Assembly: GCA_028824125.1 (NCBI GenBank)
Contig: JAPPES010000136.1
Location: 1-64,000 of the forward strand
Origin: Candidatus Poribacteria bacterium
GTDB taxonomy: Bacteria > Poribacteria > WGA-4E > WGA-3G
Direction: 5' to 3'
Length of the DNA stretch: 64,000 nucleotides
The translations under genes were made by a program, and so were the position numbers. Positions within the stretch are counted from its first letter, which is position 1; the number at the start of each line of letters is the position of its first letter. Below the pieces are notes generated by a model, which saw only the letters and a list, made by a program, of their open reading frames with translations, was not told where the DNA came from and did not search any database. Of this stretch, positions 60,062 to 64,000 are shown piece by piece.

Positions 60062-63000
60062 GTGGAAGTTAAATTAGACGAACATCAATTGAAGGCAGTT
60101 AAACACTTTGAAGGTCCTGCTCTTGTGGTAGCCGGACCTGGAAGTGGAAAAACTACTGTTATCATAGAGCGAATTTTGAATCTAATACATGAACATAACG
60201 TAGACCCCGCACAGATTCTTGCAATAGCTTTCACCAATGCTGCTGTAGATGAAATGAAAACAAGACTGAGTTGTGAAGCCGCTCTACCTAAAATCTGTAC
60301 ACTACATGTTTTTGGAAAAGAACTAATTACAGATCATTATGACTTGTTAGGATTCAGCAAAGAACCTGAAACGTGGGGAGCAGAAGATATTAGGGAAAAA
60401 ATATATGAGGAAAGGTATTGGCTAAAAAGAGCAACCGATACAACACGCGTTGCAATCTATAAAATGGAGGGCAAAAGGACTCATCGATGTTATATCGGCC
60501 AGACTACAGATCCAGAACGTCGCAAACAAGAACACCGCACGTATTCATCAAATCGAGGACTTCGTGAGGCACTACAGAGAGGCAATGAGGAATTTGAATT
60601 CGAAATAATTAGAAAGCCAATGGGCAAAAATGCGGACTATGAAGAAACTGAAGAGATTAATAATCACAGAAACCGTGCTGCTGTTATTTTAGAAGAGGTA
60701 CGAGAAGAAATAGTAAATGAAAATCCGGATATTGGCATAACTCTTTATAAAATTAAATCTAAGTCGACAGTCACTTGTTATTTTGGACTATCCACAGATC
60801 TAGAGCAGAGCAAAGAATTACACTTCACAGAGTCCCCAAATGATTCATTTCGTGAAGCAATTGAAAACGAAGAAATTGATATATCCTCATTTGAGGTTAT
60901 GGCAGAAGGAATGTCCTGGGTAGACGCATCTACACACCTTGAAGGAGAAGTTAGGTCTTACAAAAAATGGGCAGTGTTTAACGACGAAGACCCATTACAC
61001 GCACGAGATAGTACTCGACGACGAATTGAGGTATTCTGTAAATATTTTAATGTTCCCTACGATGAAGTCCTTGAACATACTCAGAAGTTTGAACATGAGA
61101 TGCAAAAATTTGACAATCTGATAGATGACATTGAAAAACAGAAACGACAAGTAAAAAGTGGTAAGTTTCAACCTCATAAAATTGTGGATCCAATTCTTCG
61201 AGCATTTGCCACAAGGTATGAAGAAAGAAAGGATGAAGCCAATGCAATTGATTTATTTGATATGCTAATCTGTTCAGCAGATATGCTTGAGGAAAAACCT
61301 GAACTTCTAGACGGATATCGCGAAAAATATCGTTATGTATTTGTTGATGAATTTCAAGACATATCACCAACGGATTTTCGCTTGATAAAACTATTTCCAG
61401 ATAACCTTTTTGCCGTAGGCGATGACGATCAGGCAATTTATGGATTCCGCGGCGGGGATTCCAACATTATGCAAAAGGACTTTGGCAACTGGGAAAATGT
61501 AGAAAAATATGAAGTGACATGCAATTATCGTTCTACCTCAAGCATTGTTATGCATGCAAAGGCACTGATTAAACACAATAAGGCCCGAATCAGTAAAGAT
61601 CTTCGTGCTGAAAAATTTTCATTGAATCAAGTAAAAATCTTGAATTCTACACAGAAGAATGTGAAAGAGGCATTGTTAAGCGAGATATCAAACATACTAT
61701 CGAGTAATTACCAAAATTTCGGAATCTTGGCTCGCAATTGGAAGGGTGAAATTAATGCGATACAAAAAATACTTGACTGCGACGAAATTAAGAAGCAAGG
61801 ATTTGATATTGAATGGGAAGGATTTGAAGATTCATCAGAAGATTTTGAAAACGAAGATGAAGAAAAAAGAAGGAAAATGTACCTACGTCATGGGTCAAAG
61901 GAAATAGAAATAATTAACATTCACAAAGCCAAAGGTAGGGAATGGGACAAAGTTATCCTTCTTGTGAATACAATGTATAATAGTTTTCCCGATGATAGAA
62001 ATGATCTAGCTGAAGAAAGACGACTTTTCTACGTCGCGGTAACTCGTGCTAAACATGAATTACTCATTTTGGATGCAGGAAAATGTCAATTCACGTCTGA
62101 ATTCCAGGATATACCACTTTCAGAACATAAACAGCAATTGAAAAAAGCCCAAAGTGTTTTATTATCTGCATTTGGAAAGCGTTTGACTGATGCTAAAGAA
62201 CAACTGACTGATGCTGAAGAGCAATTACAAATAGCTTCTGAAATTTTACCAACGGCATTAATGTCACAACGCGAAAGACTGATAGAATCGTCAGCAAAAG
62301 CTATTCGTAAGCAATACAAAATTGAACTTGAACATAGACGAAATGCTATCAATCGAACCGAGAGTACTACGAAAAAAATAAAAACAAACCTGCCTCAGCA
62401 ACTAAAGAAATCTGAAGAGAACTTCCTTCCAAAGTTAATTCCAGTATTGGATCAGTTGGAATCTGTAATTAAAAATGTTACAGAGACAATTGAGACGAAT
62501 ATTTTATCCGATGAATTAGCAACATTCTGCGAAGATATTCTTTCCACACAAGAACAGTTCCTTGATCTTCTTAAAAACTATGGAATCAAACCATTTGAAA
62601 CCATTGGGACATCACTTAATCTCCAGCTACATGAAGTTATTCAACCCGCTTTGTACTCGGATAAAGTGCCGCAAGGAAAAATTGTCAAAGAATTTCAACG
62701 TGGATATCTATTGCATGATCAGGTGATTCAGAAAGCAAAAGTTGCAATTTCTAAAGGACCAAATCCTTGGACAACTGAGAGATTAGAGCAAGTTGTGGAA
62801 ATATATTTGGACCGCCTAATTTCTGCATTTCAAACAAAATATCAATTTACCAATTTTGAAAAGCCGCGTGTTATAGAAAAAATGGTAAAATATCTGTTGG
62901 AATTAGAGGATGAATCTATAAAGGAAATTGGTTTGTTTTCCTCAAAAAGTACTGCAGAGGCTATTGAGGTAAAACGCTATGCCGACTATTGTGCCGGCCC

Positions 63001-64000
63001 TGAGAAAATACACTTGTGTACCAGCGTGTTTCAAGACTTCTGGAATAAAATGTGGGAAATAATTATATCTGATATAGAAAAAGATAATAAACAGGCAGAT
63101 GTACTTTTGAGTCAAGATTTTACACAGCCGGTAAGGTTCATAACATATTCAGGCATTCGAGACCTTACGAACATAAAAACATTTCAGGATCACATTGTAG
63201 GAATTGATACACAAGGTTCAAAGGTAAATTTGGAAACACACACCATCCTGTTTGCGTTTCCCAAAGAGAACATGGATGTACTAAAACCGAATGTCAAAAC
63301 AAGACGAGCTATTACAGATCAAAAATTGCAACCGGTCCAAAACATGTCTGAAAGGTTCCATGTTGCAGATGATAGTTTCAAGACAATTCTTATTAATCAG
63401 GACACAGGAGAAATTTGTAATCAAAAATCTGGTGTCCAACTTGTTACCCGATCTGGTCATGTTCTAAAGGGTTATCTTTGGGACTTCAACTTTAATTTCC
63501 TATTTATGCAAATCAATGGGACTGATGTGGTTGTTTATCGGCATGGGTTATTAGAATTCAAATATTTGGATTGGGATGAAATTGTTAATGCCTACAAAAG
63601 CGGAATTCCCATTTATGGAAAGGTTTCTGAGGAAATTAAAGGCGGTCTGAAAATAAAATACGGATCCTTATATGGATTTCTTCCCGCATCAGAAATAGAA
63701 TTAAGATCAACTTACAAACTGGATTCATATATTGGAAAAGCATTTGAAATGAAAATAATTAAACTCAACAAACAGCGGAAAAATTTTGTTTTATCGCGAC
63801 GTGCCTGGCTTAAGGAAAAAAGAAATGAGTTTTTTAAAACCCTTAAGATTGGACAACAGGTTACAGGCATTGTGAAAAACATTACAACTTTTGGTGCGTT
63901 TGTTGATCTCGGGTACGTTGATGGATTAATTCACATAACGGAGTTAGCTTTGAAACGTATAGGTCACCCATCCGAAGTCATTTCAATTGGTGATGAAGTT
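60062..64000 (+). CDS. Tandem paralogue: SF1 helicase with two GIY-YIG-like domains and C-terminal S1 domains, partial
   Basis: An unbroken frame of 1313 codons that runs off the window end. Start GTG 60062 is the only start after an in-frame stop at 60041. Helicase motifs: I 'VAGPGSGKT' (23-31), II 'VDEFQDISP' (near 427), III 'VGDDDQAIYGFRGGDS' (near 451), V 'INIHKAKGREW' (near 620), VI 'LFYVAVTRAKHE' (near 652). A GIY-YIG-like domain (about 130-195) has 'AIYKM' and 'CYIGQT'; a second, degenerate one (about 225-295) has 'TLYKI' and 'CYFGLS'. After the helicase come a coiled coil (about 690-800), an unassigned region, and two S1 folds: one near 1178-1240 and one from about 1258 with 'TGIVKNITTFGAFVDLG'. 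It begins 97 bp after the first helicase gene. Confidence 0.88.
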   Translation, partial: MEVKLDEHQLKAVKHFEGPALVVAGPGSGKTTVIIERILNLIHEHNVDPAQILAIAFTNAAVDEMKTRLSCEAALPKICTLHVFGKELITDHYDLLGFSKEPETWGAEDIREKIYEERYWLKRATDTTRVAIYKMEGKRTHRCYIGQTTDPERRKQEHRTYSSNRGLREALQRGNEEFEFEIIRKPMGKNADYEETEEINNHRNRAAVILEEVREEIVNENPDIGITLYKIKSKSTVTCYFGLSTDLEQSKELHFTESPNDSFREAIENEEIDISSFEVMAEGMSWVDASTHLEGEVRSYKKWAVFNDEDPLHARDSTRRRIEVFCKYFNVPYDEVLEHTQKFEHEMQKFDNLIDDIEKQKRQVKSGKFQPHKIVDPILRAFATRYEERKDEANAIDLFDMLICSADMLEEKPELLDGYREKYRYVFVDEFQDISPTDFRLIKLFPDNLFAVGDDDQAIYGFRGGDSNIMQKDFGNWENVEKYEVTCNYRSTSSIVMHAKALIKHNKARISKDLRAEKFSLNQVKILNSTQKNVKEALLSEISNILSSNYQNFGILARNWKGEINAIQKILDCDEIKKQGFDIEWEGFEDSSEDFENEDEEKRRKMYLRHGSKEIEIINIHKAKGREWDKVILLVNTMYNSFPDDRNDLAEERRLFYVAVTRAKHELLILDAGKCQFTSEFQDIPLSEHKQQLKKAQSVLLSAFGKRLTDAKEQLTDAEEQLQIASEILPTALMSQRERLIESSAKAIRKQYKIELEHRRNAINRTESTTKKIKTNLPQQLKKSEENFLPKLIPVLDQLESVIKNVTETIETNILSDELATFCEDILSTQEQFLDLLKNYGIKPFETIGTSLNLQLHEVIQPALYSDKVPQGKIVKEFQRGYLLHDQVIQKAKVAISKGPNPWTTERLEQVVEIYLDRLISAFQTKYQFTNFEKPRVIEKMVKYLLELEDESIKEIGLFSSKSTAEAIEVKRYADYCAGPEKIHLCTSVFQDFWNKMWEIIISDIEKDNKQADVLLSQDFTQPVRFITYSGIRDLTNIKTFQDHIVGIDTQGSKVNLETHTILFAFPKENMDVLKPNVKTRRAITDQKLQPVQNMSERFHVADDSFKTILINQDTGEICNQKSGVQLVTRSGHVLKGYLWDFNFNFLFMQINGTDVVVYRHGLLEFKYLDWDEIVNAYKSGIPIYGKVSEEIKGGLKIKYGSLYGFLPASEIELRSTYKLDSYIGKAFEMKIIKLNKQRKNFVLSRRAWLKEKRNEFFKTLKIGQQVTGIVKNITTFGAFVDLGYVDGLIHITELALKRIGHPSEVISIGDEV

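Overview
The window looks like a piece of a chromosome from a Gram-negative, moderately AT-rich bacterium with many small palindromic repeats. Lipid A acyltransferase, LptC-LptA-LptB, a TonB-dependent receptor and a PorV-type barrel indicate an outer membrane. A complete Pup-type proteasome locus carries a modifier whose C-terminus ends Arg-Thr-Gly-Glu, the UBact form known from some Gram-negative phyla. Together with the dense intergenic repeats, this suggests Candidatus Poribacteria or a close relative. That placement is inference; no rRNA gene is present to confirm it.

Layout. 0.2-6.2 kb (minus strand): a HEAT-repeat protein, then MATE transporter, FAD-linked hydroxyacid oxidase, D-2-hydroxyacid dehydrogenase and trpB in one closely spaced run. 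6.3-15.4 kb (plus): lipid A acyltransferase, lptC, lptA, lptB, rpoN, hpf, valS and a thioesterase; the lpt-rpoN-hpf order is the common Gram-negative one. 15.6-29.2 kb: nadB, a lytic transglycosylase, an aldo/keto reductase, gatB, two adjacent DNA methyltransferases, an M24 peptidase overlapping a convergent unknown gene, tRNA-Leu(CAA), a sugar isomerase/epimerase, a zinc-ribbon protein and hflX. 29.8-32.6 kb: HU with two strong tandem promoters, a GHMP kinase and a MoxR ATPase. 33.4-41.3 kb: ARC ATPase, dop, UBact, prcB, prcA, pafA and an aldo/keto reductase, all plus strand and mostly coupled; they should tag proteins with UBact, unfold them and degrade them.

41.3-57.8 kb is accessory in character: an exported barrel protein with two in-frame TGA codons in a U-x-x-U arrangement (selenoprotein candidate), a membrane protein, a cupin, a structured leader followed by three unknown exported or membrane proteins, a fumarylacetoacetate-hydrolase-fold enzyme, an SDR dehydrogenase, a multiheme cytochrome c/TPR protein, a TonB-dependent receptor, rhodanese, a glutamine-amidotransferase-like hydrolase, a PorV-like protein and a TPR/coiled-coil pair. 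From 58.2 kb to the window end lie two tandem UvrD-like helicase genes with GIY-YIG nuclease domains inserted in the helicase core; the second has two such domains plus tandem S1 RNA-binding domains and runs off the end.

Intergenic DNA is full of repeat families: a TIR-bounded MITE-like element, a nested-hairpin element, a composite element, small stem-AAC-stem palindromes, GTCCC-TAC-GGGAC palindromes and a 51-bp tandem array. The standout observations are the U-x-x-U candidate, the helicase/GIY-YIG/S1 pair, the UBact proteasome locus and the structured leader upstream of the three-gene cassette.
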